Assembly: GCA_963930655.1 (NCBI GenBank)
Contig: OZ005608.1
Span: forward strand, 4,526,001-4,590,000
Length of the DNA: 64,000 nt
Origin: Myrica gale
Taxonomy: Eukaryota > Streptophyta > Magnoliopsida > Fagales > Myricaceae
Direction: 5' to 3'
Part shown: positions 24,143-36,165 of the stretch, piece after piece
Numbering within the stretch: the stretch's first letter is position 1
How the letters are laid out: the number at the start of each line of letters is the position of its first letter
The notes under the pieces: generated by a model
The model's input: the letters and a program-made list of their open reading frames with translations, nothing else
The model's database searches: none
Told to the model about the DNA's origin: nothing
Program-made: the position numbers and the translations under genes

Positions 24143-24509
24143 TTAATATTTTCCTTTTCCTGTATCTTGACTGTTGGGAATCATTTTCCACCCTTTTTTT
24201 TATTAGCTTATACCTTGTTGAAATGATTTTTTTTTATTCCTCCTTGAAATCTCCACAACAATGCTTTTCACTATTACTGTGTAAATTAATGATGTTAAAA
24301 ATCACTTACGAGATCAACAAGTTCAAATTTAAAACTTGAATTTGTAAAAGATAATTGGGGGTGGCACTGCAGCTTATGATGTTTAAATTAGATAGATTAT
24401 CTATATAAAGTGTAAAGACAGAGAATAATGAGTGTGTAAAATATGTATCAAGTGTGTATGGGTGCGTACCTTATTTTTTTTAGACGAGATACCATGTTTG
24501 AGCCCCAAT

Positions 24510-24695
24510 TAATTGGGCTCAAAATTTTAGGTTTACTATTCAAAAATTCACCACATAATTTTTTATTATTATAATATTTATTAAAAATCTTCTCTCTTCT
24601 CTCTTTACTTTTTCACCAACTCTCATAACATTTCTTTACTTTGTAATAATTCCCAAACCCCAATACCCAAAATTTTCACCCTCAAACATTAACAA
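24510..24695. repeat. MITE of the AAAATTTTGGGT family, reverse copy
   Basis: Read on the minus strand it gives GTGAAAATTTTGGGTATTGG, then GAGAGTTGGTGAAAAAGTAA and AATATTATAATAATAAAAAA. This is the same order as the copies at 40978 and 57012. The ends are approximate. Confidence 0.5.
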
Positions 24696-24833
24696 TTTCA
24701 TTAAAATTGAGCTGTTCGGTGTGGTTAGGACTCTCATTCACATTTAGAGTATGAGAGGTTGTCTCATTCTGTTATCTTTATGAGTTTATTGATAAGTTAT
24801 CTCTCTGAAGATGTTGAAGAGTTGAGACATTCA

Positions 24834-25031
24834 GGTTGTGTTTGTGTTGTAAAATTTTAGTGTTGTTAAAATTTTAGGTATTGGGTTTAGTGAAAAAGTA
24901 AAGAGAAAGGTAATTTTTTATATTTTTTGTAGTAAATAGTAATGATTTGATGGGGAGAGAGAAATTATATTGTAATATTTAATTGTATTAAAATTTTAGA
25001 TGGGGTAAAATTTTGGTACACAAACGCACCC
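24834..25031. repeat. Tourist-like MITE, copy B, with 3-bp TSD
   Basis: The element starts GGTTGTGTTTG and ends CAAACGCACCC, giving an 11-bp imperfect TIR. TCA is duplicated at 24831-24833 and 25032-25034. A 3-bp TSD with this terminus fits PIF/Harbinger (Tourist-type) MITEs. It shares its full body with copy A. Confidence 0.75.
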
Positions 25032-25289
25032 TCAGTCTATTTTAGAGATAATAATCAAGGGATATGCGGGGTTTTATCTCTTTAATAGACTGTCTAGATG
25101 CTTATTAAGGCCATTGGGCCTTAGCCTTGTTAGATTAACGGGCCGACCATATCTCACCCTATCATAAATTATTTACTCTAAAATTTTCGGTATAAAATAT
25201 GTTTTAGTGTTTTTAAGTCTAATTTTTCATTTATATTAGACGAAACACTTAAAGATATTTATGTTAAATGCCATTTTTTTTGTGATTAA

Positions 25290-25476
25290 GGCTCTGTTTG
25301 CATAAAAAAATTTTAACCACCTAAAAATTTATCATTATTACAAAACACACTCTCTCTTTATTTTCTTCATCAATTTTCATACATTTTTTTTTTCACTTTT
25401 TTACCAATTTTTTCATTCTCTCTTCTCTCTTTTTCATCAACCCCAATACCTAAAATTTTACTTCTCAAACACAACC
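25290..25476. repeat. Tourist-like MITE, related copy C
   Basis: The ends GGCTCTGTTTG and CAAACACAACC flank an AT-rich body that, reversed, resembles copies A and B. The flanks TAA (25287-25289) and TAG suggest a decayed 3-bp TSD. Confidence 0.55.
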
Positions 25477-25871
25477 TAGGTTGATCTATATTCATACTTC
25501 ACAATAATTTCCAAGAAATAAAATATGTGAAACATCAAAGTTATATAAAAAAAAATAGACATAAAAAATACTAGAGCAAGAGAAAAAACTTGAAAGAGGG
25601 ATTTATTTAGGTAAAATTTTCGGCCGTTAGATGTCCAGACGTGCAAGAAGGACGGACGACATGCGCTTCACCCGTTCCCCAGTCCTCACGATTCATTGAC
25701 CGAACCACCTGTCGGTCAAATAACCAAATCCTGCGAAATTTTCACTCTGCCCCTGAAACACCTCTGAAGAAGCTATTCGATTAAATATAGACTATAGGAA
25801 AGTGGTTCAGGGAATCAGGTAGTTCAGTAACCCTCCCAAGAACCAAAATTAATTCGATTTTCGAACAACCG

Positions 25872-27230
25872 ATGGCCCAAAACTCAAAACCCACAGGCGT
25901 TCTTGATTCTCTGGGCGAGGAGATTATCAGAATCATTGTACCCGTCTCAGTCTGCATGTTCATGGTGGTGGTTTTGGTCTCTGTCCTCAATTTGAGTTCT
26001 TTGTCGTCTTCTTCAGAATCGGTCACCTCCATAGCCACCATAGCATACGCTGAGACCAGCACGGACTCCTCCTGGGACAAATTCGTAGGTGCCCTTTTGA
26101 ACTCCCTGGTGTTTGTGGCTGTTGTCACTGTCGTCACTTTCATTTTGGTGCTCCTTTTCTACCTCAGATGCACAAATTTTTTGAAACTCTACATGGGTTT
26201 TTCGGCTTTTGTTGTTTTGGGATTCATGGGTGGTGAGATTGCTTTGTTTCTGATTGAAGATTTTAGCATTCCTGTTGATTGTGTTTCTTTTGTGGTGGTT
26301 CTGTTTAATTTTGCTGTTGTGGGTGTTTTGGCTGTTTTCATGTCGAAAATGGCAATACTTGTGACACAAGGGTACTTGGTTATTATTGGGATGTTGGTTG
26401 CTTATTGGTTTACTCAATTGCCGGAATGGACTACTTGGGTGCTATTGGTTGCCATGGCATTGTATGATCTTGCTGCAGTTTTGTTGCCAGTTGGGCCATT
26501 AAGGCTCTTGGTAGAGCTCGCAATCTCAAGGGATGAAGATATCCCAGCATTGGTATATGAGGCTAGGCCCGTGACATATAATGACGTAGACTCAATGGGT
26601 GGAGTAGCTCAGAGGAGGGTATGGAGAGAAAGAAGGGGTGAGAATTCAGACAATGGCTCCAACTACAATCCAAATGCCAATTCTGTTTTTGCTGAGACTG
26701 TCGATTCTGGATCAAACTCCGCATTGAATGCCAACGCTGTTCCGGCTTCAAATTCAGATTCTAATACCTTGGTTAGTGAGCACAATGATGCTACTTTGGT
26801 TAGAGTCGAAGAAGGCCGGGTTCCAGAGAGGGATGCAGATTTATCTACAGATTCCACGCCATTACTTGATCTCAGAATGAATATTCAGCAACAGCAGCAG
26901 CAACTGGAAGATACTGTTTCAAGTGAAAATTTGATGCTGGAGGGAATTGGGTTGGCTTCTTCTGGTGCAATCAAGCTGGGACTGGGGGACTTCATCTTCT
27001 ACAGTGTACTGGTTGGTAGGGCTGCCATGTATGATTTTATGACAGTGTATGCATGTTATCTTGCTATTATAGCTGGTCTGGGTATCACTTTGGTGCTCTT
27101 GGCACTGTATCAGAAAGCTTTGCCAGCTCTTCCCGTGTCAATAGCATTAGGTGTCTTATTTTATCTCTTGACTCGGCTCTTACTTGAAGTTTTTATTGTA
27201 CAATGTTCTTTGAATCTCTTGATGTTCTAA
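25872..27230 (+). CDS. Presenilin-like protein, single exon
   Basis: Catalytic aspartyl subunit of gamma-secretase-type intramembrane proteases; plant presenilins also have reported non-proteolytic roles in endomembranes. The complete 452-residue frame is intronless, as is usual for plant presenilins. The signature sites are intact: YD (Y198-D199 in ALYDLAAV), GLGD (370-373, second catalytic aspartate D373) and PAL (418-420 in LPALPVS). About six hydrophobic segments lie before residue 210 and three after 366. Between them is a hydrophilic loop of about 150 residues rich in Asn and Ser, with a QQQQQQ run near 339-344. This loop is where autoproteolysis occurs in animal homologues. The start at 25872 is the first ATG in frame and precedes a short charged N-terminus. 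Confidence 0.95.
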   Translation: MAQNSKPTGVLDSLGEEIIRIIVPVSVCMFMVVVLVSVLNLSSLSSSSESVTSIATIAYAETSTDSSWDKFVGALLNSLVFVAVVTVVTFILVLLFYLRCTNFLKLYMGFSAFVVLGFMGGEIALFLIEDFSIPVDCVSFVVVLFNFAVVGVLAVFMSKMAILVTQGYLVIIGMLVAYWFTQLPEWTTWVLLVAMALYDLAAVLLPVGPLRLLVELAISRDEDIPALVYEARPVTYNDVDSMGGVAQRRVWRERRGENSDNGSNYNPNANSVFAETVDSGSNSALNANAVPASNSDSNTLVSEHNDATLVRVEEGRVPERDADLSTDSTPLLDLRMNIQQQQQQLEDTVSSENLMLEGIGLASSGAIKLGLGDFIFYSVLVGRAAMYDFMTVYACYLAIIAGLGITLVLLALYQKALPALPVSIALGVLFYLLTRLLLEVFIVQCSLNLLMF

Positions 27231-29592
27231 CTATGAATTCTCTTGTCAAAGTTTCATAGTTGGGCACACAAGATGGAGTATCGGCGAAGTATGGTTATGA
27301 AATACATTTATACTATATCAACTTGATTTTTCTCCCCACAATTGATTGCTCATTATTTTTCTGTTCACTAATTTAGTAAATTTTGTTAAGTGGTATCCTC
27401 CTGTAATATTTGCTTGAGCATGCGAGTCTATCATTTGACACTTTGCTATGAAACTATGTCGGTTTCTGATATTCGTAAGAAAAAGTGAAAAGTAGACGGA
27501 CTTTGAATAGGGGGGGAAATGGAGGAATGTAAGCTAGTGTCTAGACAACTAAATGAATAAATGTTACAGTTTGCAATACAGAAGTGCAGAAAACAAACCC
27601 TGTTTGATGCGAAACTTTAACATGTAGGTTAGTTGTTCATTACTTTGAGCAAAGAGGAGGCGTTTGTGACATATGATAATCCTAATGTTTGACTTAATGA
27701 TTGATATATTTTCAGTAAGCATTTGTTTTCCAGTGAGATTCATAAGTTTTGGAAAAGGGTGTATAGGAAGTCGATTTGATCCTAGGATAGAGTTGCATAC
27801 AGTTTCTTAGTATGGAGAATCCAGGAGACATAGTCACCTGTGGATATGAAAATGTTTAGCAGAAACTATTATTAGGGATAAGAAAGCTGCTTTTTTACTT
27901 TTAGTTGCATGATAGTTTCTATATTCCATCATTAATGCTGTTGCATGCTAAAATCTGCTGAGTCATTAGTGGGGATTCTGGACGGACTACGGGACCATTC
28001 TTCACCTGGTGATATTGAGCAAAATGAAGCAATGAATTATACAGTAGAGTAGTCCCTTGTAGTTTGTCAAACAATGATTCTAAACACGAGTCCAAACATG
28101 AGGGAACTAATCTTTATTGACAACAGAAAGCAAGAAATGTCTTAACCCAGATATCCTCAAAAAATTTTGCACGCCTTTGCATTGTCACTCATTATTATTT
28201 ATCAATTAACTGTTGGGATGAAGAAATTACATGTTTTTGTCATGGAAATGGAGGGTAGCTTTGTTCTACTCTCATTGTCTTACAAGACCCCTCTTGCTGA
28301 ACCAGAAAGAGAGAGAGAGAGAGCGCAGGGATGCCTGAAGATTTTGTGTGTTACATCTGACTTCTCTTTTCTTGCGTGCTTATGCGCTAAATTGAATTAT
28401 ATGCTACCTTACATGAACCTAAAGGTAGGTAGCAATGGCAAGACCTAAACGAGCTGACGTCCTTAGCCAGTTCTCCTTTTATAAGCTTTCCTTAATGCCG
28501 CTGGGGCTCTCCTGGATCCAGTGACAGAGGGAGGATCCCATGATCTTTGGACCAGATGATATTAGATCTTTTTTTTTTGTTAAACAGATGATATAAGATC
28601 TTACTAAAATAGATATCTCCATTAACTAGGCATGTAACTAAATTCTGGACGCAAGATCTTATGTGTGACCGGTACCCTTTGAGATTTGGAGTACAGGGGG
28701 AGCATGAGGGCAGCAGTAGAATGCTAATTACAATGGAGACTCAAATCTTCTGCAATCTAGGCAACATGATCATAGTTGTCTGTGTTACCTACCGAAACCC
28801 CTACCAATTAGCAGGACGACCATAAATCAATTCACTTGATAGGGCCATTGAAAATTTGGAGGGCCATCGCCAGAAGGGCGCCTTCAACTTGTAACCTATT
28901 CTTTGCCTACACGTATCCTTTAGCGGAGACTGGCTTGTCTAGATGTCTTGAAGTCTTCATCTGTACGGTTTCGAAAATGTAATCGCCTGCCAGAAATCTG
29001 CTTTTGGCTTTAAATGCCCATCTAAAGATTGTACAGATGCGTGTATCTACCCCATGTCTGGCTTTAAATGCCCATCTAAAGATTGTACAGATTCCTTTTT
29101 CTTCCGTTCTGATGTTGGATCCCAGTTAAAATCTAGGTGCAACTAACTGGTGCATGAATGAAATCCTAGACCAAGTCGCTCAAAGAGGACACTGACTGCT
29201 GAGGGAACTCAGGATTTGTATTTGCAAATTGGTCAACTGGAGTCGATGATTGGGAAGAACTTCCCCCATTCCTTACCCGCCTCTCTCTTTTCCGAACTGT
29301 AGTTATCACATTTTGGTCCATCGAGTGGATCAAATCCTCAGCCAACCGTGTTAGATGCCTTGCTCCTACAACAGTGTACTTGACGGCTGTGGTACGTTAA
29401 TACCTCAGAGAACTTTCATAATGCGTCTGATAGATTATTTGTTTGGTCATTTCTCCATGGATTACCTTTGAGAGTCCATAATGCGTCTGATAGATTATTA
29501 TTTGCAATCGCAGGTGAACCTAATTTTGAAACAGCTGCCATGCGCTAAAACTTGGATGGTATGATCACTTCCATCATTTTCCCAGTGGAAAA
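27231..29592. other. Intergenic with short direct duplications
   Basis: No gene was recognised. A segment containing GGCTTTAAATGCCCATCTAA is repeated at a 54-bp spacing (about 29005 and 29059). ATAATGCGTCTGATAGATTA is repeated near 29418 and 29477. Early bases are presenilin 3' UTR. Confidence 0.5.
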
Positions 29593-29607
29593 TCCACAGA
29601 AATACAC

Positions 29608-29609
<2 letters not shown>

Positions 29610-29659
<50 letters not shown>
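29610..29659. repeat. (GA)n microsatellite
   Basis: An uninterrupted GA dinucleotide run lies about 250 bp beyond the EXO70 stop codon, in its 3' flank. Confidence 0.9.
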
Positions 29660-29660
<1 letters not shown>

Positions 29661-29905
29661 AACAAAAAATGATGGAACAACCCTGTTATTACAATCCAAG
29701 AATTTGCCATTTTTGACACCAGGTGAACTATCCCAGGAAACAAGACCATTTTACAACAAAGAAACTACAAGCCATTTTGCTCAAGAACTTTGACAACAGT
29801 CACAACTGATATATATTACAGACATTTCCAGTACGGACCTTCACGATATGTCTAGGAGGAAAAGGCATAACATGAACAGAAGGAAACAAAGAAAATAAGA
29901 ACTGT

Positions 29906-31837
29906 TCACTTCCTGCGTGAAGTCGGCAAGGATCTTGGTACCCCCTCAAAGAGATGCAAGATATAATTCTGCAGATCATCGGCAGTGTACTTGATATACT
30001 TCTCACTGATATTCAAATAGTTCCTCCCTGTAAAGTTCCTATATGCTTGGATTACTTTCTGCGAAGTTGAAATCTGCAAATCTTCCCGGAGCTGGGGGTC
30101 TGGGATAAGCCACCCTGTCTGGGTCTTGTACACCTCCTCAAATGCAATACTGAAACCCTTGCACTTTTCATTTGGAGCCGCCTTTGAAGTAGATGACCCT
30201 GCAGTACCATCGTCCCTGATCAAAGAAAGGACGGAACTCCAAGTGGCTCTCTCATAGCTTGTTGCAAGCTGCTGGAACTTGACGATATGCTTTCTGATCC
30301 ATTCATCCCCAAAGAAAACCCTGAGTTCTGAACTCTTAGCCTTTCTGACCATGTAATGGAAGTTGTTCATTAAGAAAATATGTCGTAAAGCACAATCCTT
30401 GTATAACTTGGATTTACTATCAAGATTGGATTCCAAAGTAGAGGTGACTGAGCGAAAGTAGCAAGCCATTGGACAATTTGTCAAATAAGAAATTTCTCGC
30501 CCATTCTCCAGCTCCAATGCTGAATTTGAATCGGTTGTATTTTGGTCCTTGAGAAGCACGTTGATGGAATCCCAGTATATGGTAAGGGTCCTGATGTAAT
30601 TTATTACATACCTAGTTAGAGGATGTATCCTACCGCCAGGGCAAGGGCTGGTTGATGCGTCAGCAGCAATGGCATTTCCGAATTCAGCACACGTTGCCCT
30701 TGCAGAATCAGCCAATTTCTGTAGAAGCTTGTGGAACTCAATCCTAAGACAAGCACCTGCCTCTTCCGAGAATAAAGCATCAATGCGCAGAAGATTATCT
30801 GCCAGAACCTCGTACATGTCAAGCAAGCGAAATAACTTCTCTGGTTTATGTGTTCCCATAGCTATGGCCTCACCAAAATTCAGCAGGGGTAACAATGAAC
30901 ACTGTGATATCTCGACAAAGCTTAATGGTTTAAGGAATCCGTATTCTCCTGAAACCTGCTCGAAGAGGCGTTTCTCACTGGCAAGGTAGCGGATGATGAC
31001 ATGCATAGCACGAACCCATTTCCGGATCTCGAAGTTCAAGCTATCCCAATCCAAGTTCAGCACATCCTCAATGCTATACTTGTCCATTTTGAGAATCACC
31101 AAGTACTCCTCTAGTGCTTCTCTACGGGTGCTAACGAAAGCTAGGCAGAACTCCTGACGATAATTTGAAGCAAACATGACATTTGCAATGGACTTGAGAT
31201 GAGGAATTACTTGTGGATGGACCAAATCTGGAATATATTTCTCAGATTCATTGCCAATAATATTTCTCCGGGATGATTCTTCAAATGATATGTCCTCAAT
31301 CGAAACAAAGGATTCGTCATAGATTACATCACTTCCGCAGGATGGCAAACACAAGTCTTCAGGCTCAAAGAATTTCTTGTGCTGAACAAGAATGTGGACT
31401 AGCTCTTCCTCGAGTCTCGACATTGCTATCTGCAGAATGCTTTCAGCTCGGTTAAGAAGTTCCTTCTGCTTCCTGTTTTCGTTCACAGAGAACTTTCTTA
31501 AACCTTCTATCAATGCTTGAGTTTCAACCACAGCTTTCAAATACTCAGAAGCTTCCGAGGGGTCGGAGTCCCAAATCAGCGACTGATTTGACTCCCAACC
31601 CATGATCTTCTTCTCAGCACGCCTGAACTGCTCCTCGAGCTCTTTCAATCCTGTACCTCTGATTTCCGTAGGGAGGATAGTCATGGCAGACAAGTGGCTG
31701 TCGAGCTGTGAGAGGATGGTTCTCAAATCATCATTAAGGTTTTTAGTTGCCCCTAATGCCTTAACCAAGTGCCGAGTCGCTGCAATCACATGTTGTTCTC
31801 CTTCACAAAGAGGGAATACGGATCCAAAATCCCCCAT
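29906..31837 (-). CDS. EXO70E2: Exocyst subunit EXO70, E2-like, single exon
   Basis: Subunit of the exocyst vesicle-tethering complex at the plasma membrane. In Arabidopsis, EXO70E2 marks EXPO, a double-membrane exocyst-positive compartment. The frame encodes 643 residues from the ATG at 31835-31837; an upstream non-ATG extension of the frame is ignored. Family landmarks include HVIAATRHLVKALGATKNLN at the start, VIYDESFVSIEDISFEESS, FCLAFVSTRREALEEYLVIL, the helical PF03081-type domain from about residue 260, IFLMNNFHYMVRKAKSSELR and GDEWIRKHIVKFQQLATSYE. The basic C-terminus LPTSRRK fits the phosphoinositide-binding end seen in EXO70s. YDESFVS and the overall order match the E clade best. 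The lack of coding introns is usual outside the A clade. A spliced leader probably extends to about 32.9 kb. Confidence 0.92.
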   Translation of the reverse strand: MGDFGSVFPLCEGEQHVIAATRHLVKALGATKNLNDDLRTILSQLDSHLSAMTILPTEIRGTGLKELEEQFRRAEKKIMGWESNQSLIWDSDPSEASEYLKAVVETQALIEGLRKFSVNENRKQKELLNRAESILQIAMSRLEEELVHILVQHKKFFEPEDLCLPSCGSDVIYDESFVSIEDISFEESSRRNIIGNESEKYIPDLVHPQVIPHLKSIANVMFASNYRQEFCLAFVSTRREALEEYLVILKMDKYSIEDVLNLDWDSLNFEIRKWVRAMHVIIRYLASEKRLFEQVSGEYGFLKPLSFVEISQCSLLPLLNFGEAIAMGTHKPEKLFRLLDMYEVLADNLLRIDALFSEEAGACLRIEFHKLLQKLADSARATCAEFGNAIAADASTSPCPGGRIHPLTRYVINYIRTLTIYWDSINVLLKDQNTTDSNSALELENGREISYLTNCPMACYFRSVTSTLESNLDSKSKLYKDCALRHIFLMNNFHYMVRKAKSSELRVFFGDEWIRKHIVKFQQLATSYERATWSSVLSLIRDDGTAGSSTSKAAPNEKCKGFSIAFEEVYKTQTGWLIPDPQLREDLQISTSQKVIQAYRNFTGRNYLNISEKYIKYTADDLQNYILHLFEGVPRSLPTSRRK

Positions 31838-33356
31838 AACAACAAAGATGGGGTAGCAAAAAGGATACCCAAACCAAAACTTCAAGCAACCCCCGAGATG
31901 CTACCTATATAACTGAAAGGAGCTCGAATCAATTGACAAATTCCAAAGCATTCGGACAGGTACCAGGCCAGGAATGTATGCCTTCAATAATGAACTGGCA
32001 AGCTATTGGATAAGCTTAAGCCTCCAATCAAAGTTTGCAGATTTGGAAAACCAAATGAAAGTCCAGTTATTTCAGACTATACAGAGCCAAAAGGGAAGGA
32101 GTATATCAGGACTAGAAGATTTCACTTCCAATATCTCGCACCCTCGTTGTGAGGCTCTACAGAAAGGATTGGACGATCGGAGGCTCAGAAAGGAAGCAGC
32201 ACAGCAACTCTGTGTTAAACAATACACAAAATTGAGGTAAAGTTAGACAGAGGAAAACATAGACGGTATGAAATGCCATAGATGATGAAGATACTGTAAC
32301 TGAAGCTTACCGGAACCACCAAGTTGAACAATGGCTTTCAAGAAACTTCAGAAGAACATGATTTAAAAAAAAAAACTCACACATCAAAACCCCCCAAATT
32401 TTTCAATAATTGAACAGACAAAAATTCACAGTTTCTTTCTTTTAAACTCTCTGGAATCATTTCCCAGAGTCTAATAAAAGCTGCAAGTTTAGCACGATTA
32501 AATTAAAAAAAAAAAACTCAACTAGTTTAAGTTCCCTATTGATGAATATTTCAGAGACTTCAATATAAATTCAGAAAGAAGAACGACAGAAAATCGAACC
32601 TTGGATTTGAATTCTTTGAGCAAGAACAGATGCAGATCAGGTTACTGACAGCACCAATCAAGTTCGGAGTAGAGATTCTTCTTTCCCCCTCCCTTGAGAA
32701 AATGAAAGGAAGAAATATGGGTAATAAAATTTTGGTTCGAAAGCAAAAGAGAGACGGTGAAGTTGATGGAATGAAATCAAATGGTTGACAACTTTGAGAG
32801 AAAAAACAACCGGTAGCTTCGTCGTAGTGGCTGAGATTTTCTCTGCAACTTCTATCAATAGCTCATATCTAGCTCTTGTACGAGGGCTTGACTTTGACTC
32901 TGACTTTATAGTATTTGTCTAACGGGAGAAAAGTAACCTCTGGCAAAAGCACAAGACACAAACAAAAAGCAGAGGAAAAATGAACCCCTGAAAGTGAACA
33001 GTAGCTGCCCCGATGGATTGCTTAGGTTCACTGATCAGAGGACAATGTGTCCCTGTACGGAATTTCGGCACCTCCTGCGGTTTTAATTAAAATGATTTGC
33101 TCAGCTCAAGAGCTTTTTTTTTTCTCAGCTCAGGTGCTAGTTTGCAGCGTTATTAGGGTATTCTGACATCTTCTGACTATGTCTATGAAACAGTCGTCGA
33201 ATGATATCAGGCTCAATTACAAATTTTCTCTCCAACTAATATCTCATTCTCGAGACCACCCTTAATCTTTAACTCATGATGATTTATCTCCTTAATCTTC
33301 CTCAAAAGTTATGATTCAATCCCCATTCTGATTTTTCTGTTATGTGCGACATTTCT
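31838..33356. other. EXO70 upstream region
   Basis: This is probably leader exon, leader intron and promoter. A pyrimidine-rich minus-strand stretch near 32660-32880 is a candidate leader exon. No other gene is visible. Confidence 0.4.
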
Positions 33357-33524
33357 CATCCCAGATGAATTACACGTGAGACTCTCTTTGTACGAAGAAA
33401 CTAAATTGCTTTCCATCCCAGATGAATTACACGCGAGACTCTCTTTGCACAAAGATACTAAATTGCTTTCCATCCCAGATTAATTACACGCGAGACTCTC
33501 TTTGCACAAAGATACTAAATTGCC
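33357..33524. repeat. Tandem repeat, 57-bp unit, about three copies
   Basis: Units begin with CATCCCAGAT at 33357, 33414 and 33471. Each contains GAGACTCTCTTTG and ACTAAATTGC. Units 2 and 3 are almost identical, unit 1 differs at several bases, and the last unit is truncated. Confidence 0.85.
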
Positions 33525-34048
33525 CATGCCACCATCTTGTTCATTGATTTTCTCAATTTCTTGCTCAACTTCATTGTTTTTATTACGAGATCACTCTGTA
33601 TCCTTGCCTCCATTTGTTTTTATTACTTACCTTGTATAAACCGATTGTTTCATTCGTACCTTTTCTTTCCTTCACATATTGATTTTTCATTGTATCTATA
33701 TATATATATATATCTGTAAATGCAAATCAATAACATATAGCCATTCACACAATTCTCGACTATTCTTTGCATTTCTCAACAGCTTTCAACTAAAACACCC
33801 GCAAACTCCACCACTGAATCGCTCTTAGATTTTTTTTTTTTAAAATCGCTCGTAGAAGCTTTACCCACAAAGCTACATGTACTTAGGTCCCATTCTTCAC
33901 CCAGGACTCCGACTCTTGGGCGGCTATAGACATTGGCCGATCTAGGGGGCCAGTCCTGGCCCCGTTAGTCAATGTAAAAAGTTTTAATTTTTAAATTTAT
34001 TTTTATAACTATTCTGTCAAGATGTCCCCTTAAAGTTCAGCTTTGAAA

Positions 34049-34176
34049 TAGGGTTATGCCCCCACCGCTTTAGGCGGTGTCCCCAAAACCCCAACCGCCC
34101 CCGGAACCGGTTACACCGGTGACCGTGCCTAACGGTGCCGGTTATACCGGTGGCGGTTAACCGGCCAAGTGAGAGT

Positions 34177-34209
<33 letters not shown>

Positions 34210-35505
34210 CTGAGGGGACGACTGAAGAGAAAAGAGAGAGAGAGACTGAGAGAGCTGCGGGAGGCAGAGAGGGAGAGAGGAACGTGAGGAGAAAAGAGAG
34301 ATGCGGGAGAAGAAAAAATGACTGGGGATAAAAGATGAACGTGAGGAGGAGAGAGAAATGAGGGAGAGAGATGCGGGAGAAGAAAAAATGTGGAGGAGAG
34401 AGAAAAATGAGGGAGAGAGAGATGCGGGAGAAGAAAAAATGTGATGAGGAGAAACGTGAGTAAGAGAGAAAAGAGAAAAATTAAACAACCTAAATTAAAT
34501 ATTTAAAAATTACCTAGTTTAAAATCTTCTAGAATCCTAATGTTAAATTAGATCATATCTTTCTAAATATATTAGATCAATTACTAAATAAAAGATATAG
34601 ATTTCCAAATTCATCATAATCAATTACAAATAAAATGCTTGACAATTAAAAAGCTCATTGCGAAATAAAATTCTCATTAATGATTTTCTAAATAAATCAA
34701 TTACTAAATAAAAGGCTTTAAATGCAAATTAAGATAGAATTTTTGAATTTGAATTTGAATTTATATATAAATTAGGAAATTGTTAATTTATTGAAATGAT
34801 AGAGAGAGAATTTGTAGGTGATTTTTCAATTCAAAATTAATTACGTTGAGTTGTCTTCTTTAAATTTGAATTTGACTTTAGATGTAAAGTAGGAAATTGT
34901 TAATTTATTGAAATAACTTTAAATGTAAATTAAGAAATTATTAATTTGACTCTCCCTCTCTTTCAGCTCTTTCTCTCTCTCTCTCTCTCACCTCTTTGTC
35001 TCACTCTCTCTCTCTTTCACGTTTCAACTCCCTCTCTTCCTCTTCCTCTCCCTCTCTCTTTTCTCTCTCCCCCCTCTCTTCCTCTCCCTCTCTTTTCTCT
35101 ATCTCCTCGGCACATACTCCCTCTCTCTCCCCCTCTCTTCCTCTCCCTCTCTTTTCTCTATCTCCCCGGCACATACTCCTTCTCTCACTCCCCTCTCTTC
35201 CTATCCGTCTCTATTTTCTCTCTCTCCCCTCTCTTCCTCTCCATCTCCCCGGCACATACTCCCTCTCTCACTCCCCTCTCTCTTTTCTCTATCTCCCTCG
35301 CACATCTCTGGCTCTCTCTCTCACCTGTTTTTTTTAAAGTGGAGGTGGCGGTGAACCCGCTGGGCAGTTTCACCGCCATCGCCATTTTCACCGCTACTAC
35401 CCGGTGAAAATGGCAACCGGTACCGTCCCCGCTACTAAGCGGGAAGCGGTGACCGGTGCCAGTACCGGTTAACTGGCACACCACCGGTACCGGTGAACAG
35501 CCCTA
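34049..35505. mobile_element. Non-autonomous hAT element, 8-bp TSD, nested
   Basis: The flanks CTTTGAAA (34041-34048) and ATTTGAAA (35506-35513) match at 7 of 8 positions. The ends TAGGGTTATGCC and, reversed, TAGGGCTGTTCACC carry subterminal ACCGGT/ACCGGTT clusters on both sides. The interior is a GA-rich block (34158-34480), an AT-rich middle and a CT-rich block (34950-35320), which are mirror-like. No transposase is present. Confidence 0.78.
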
Positions 35506-35879
35506 ATTTGAAAGGTTTTGTTTCATGTAAAAGGGAGGAATTTTTTTTCAAAGGAAAATGTGTTATGGGTTGCATATGAAATCGCTACTACTTGTGGTTC
35601 TTTTATTTCCAAGTGAAAAATTTGCTCACTCTATTTATGTTGTCAATTATCTATCAACTTCTCTATTTTCTTCAAGTTTTATTTTATTTTTTTCATCCAA
35701 TTTTCATTAATTGTATACAATTTATGCATATTCTCCACCTATTTTTGACTTTCACATCTAAATGAGATATTTAGGTGGTGTTTAAGTGTCAAAATTATCT
35801 ATCAACTTCTCTATTCGCTTCAAATTTTATTTTATTTTATTTTTTCATCAAATTTTCATTTTTATTTTTTTTAAAAAAA

Positions 35880-36165
35880 TCAAAACAATAACTCTTTATT
35901 GATAAATCAAAATAGTTCTTTCCGAATAGCACAAACAATCTCATGAATTTTTCACTTCACATGTCTTGGTAATAAGTTAATCGCTTGTATCATTACAGCT
36001 GAGTCTCCCTCCAAAAGGATATTAGAAAACTCTTTTTTATGAACCTCTTAGATACCAAACAATGTTGTCTTAGCTTCAGCTACAACTGGATCTAATTGGT
36101 CCAGCTTAAGAATTGCACCACCACAAAAATGCCCTTGATGGTCACGAAACACAGCTGTATAATAT
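35880..36165 (-). pseudogene. LINE RNase H fragment with poly(A) end
   Basis: The minus strand encodes RDHQGHFCGGAILKLDQLDP, then VVAEAKTTLFGI, a stop, and NILLEGDSAVMIQAINLLPR. This is the RNase H (RVT_3-like) domain of plant L1-type retrotransposons. Stops interrupt it. An A-rich run on the minus strand near 35870-35880 marks the 3' end. It is a 5'-truncated, dead copy. Confidence 0.65.

Noticed and set aside
34946..35407. Ser/Leu/Pro-rich ORFs in the CT-rich block
   Set aside because: Translation of (CT)n low-complexity DNA inside a hAT element.
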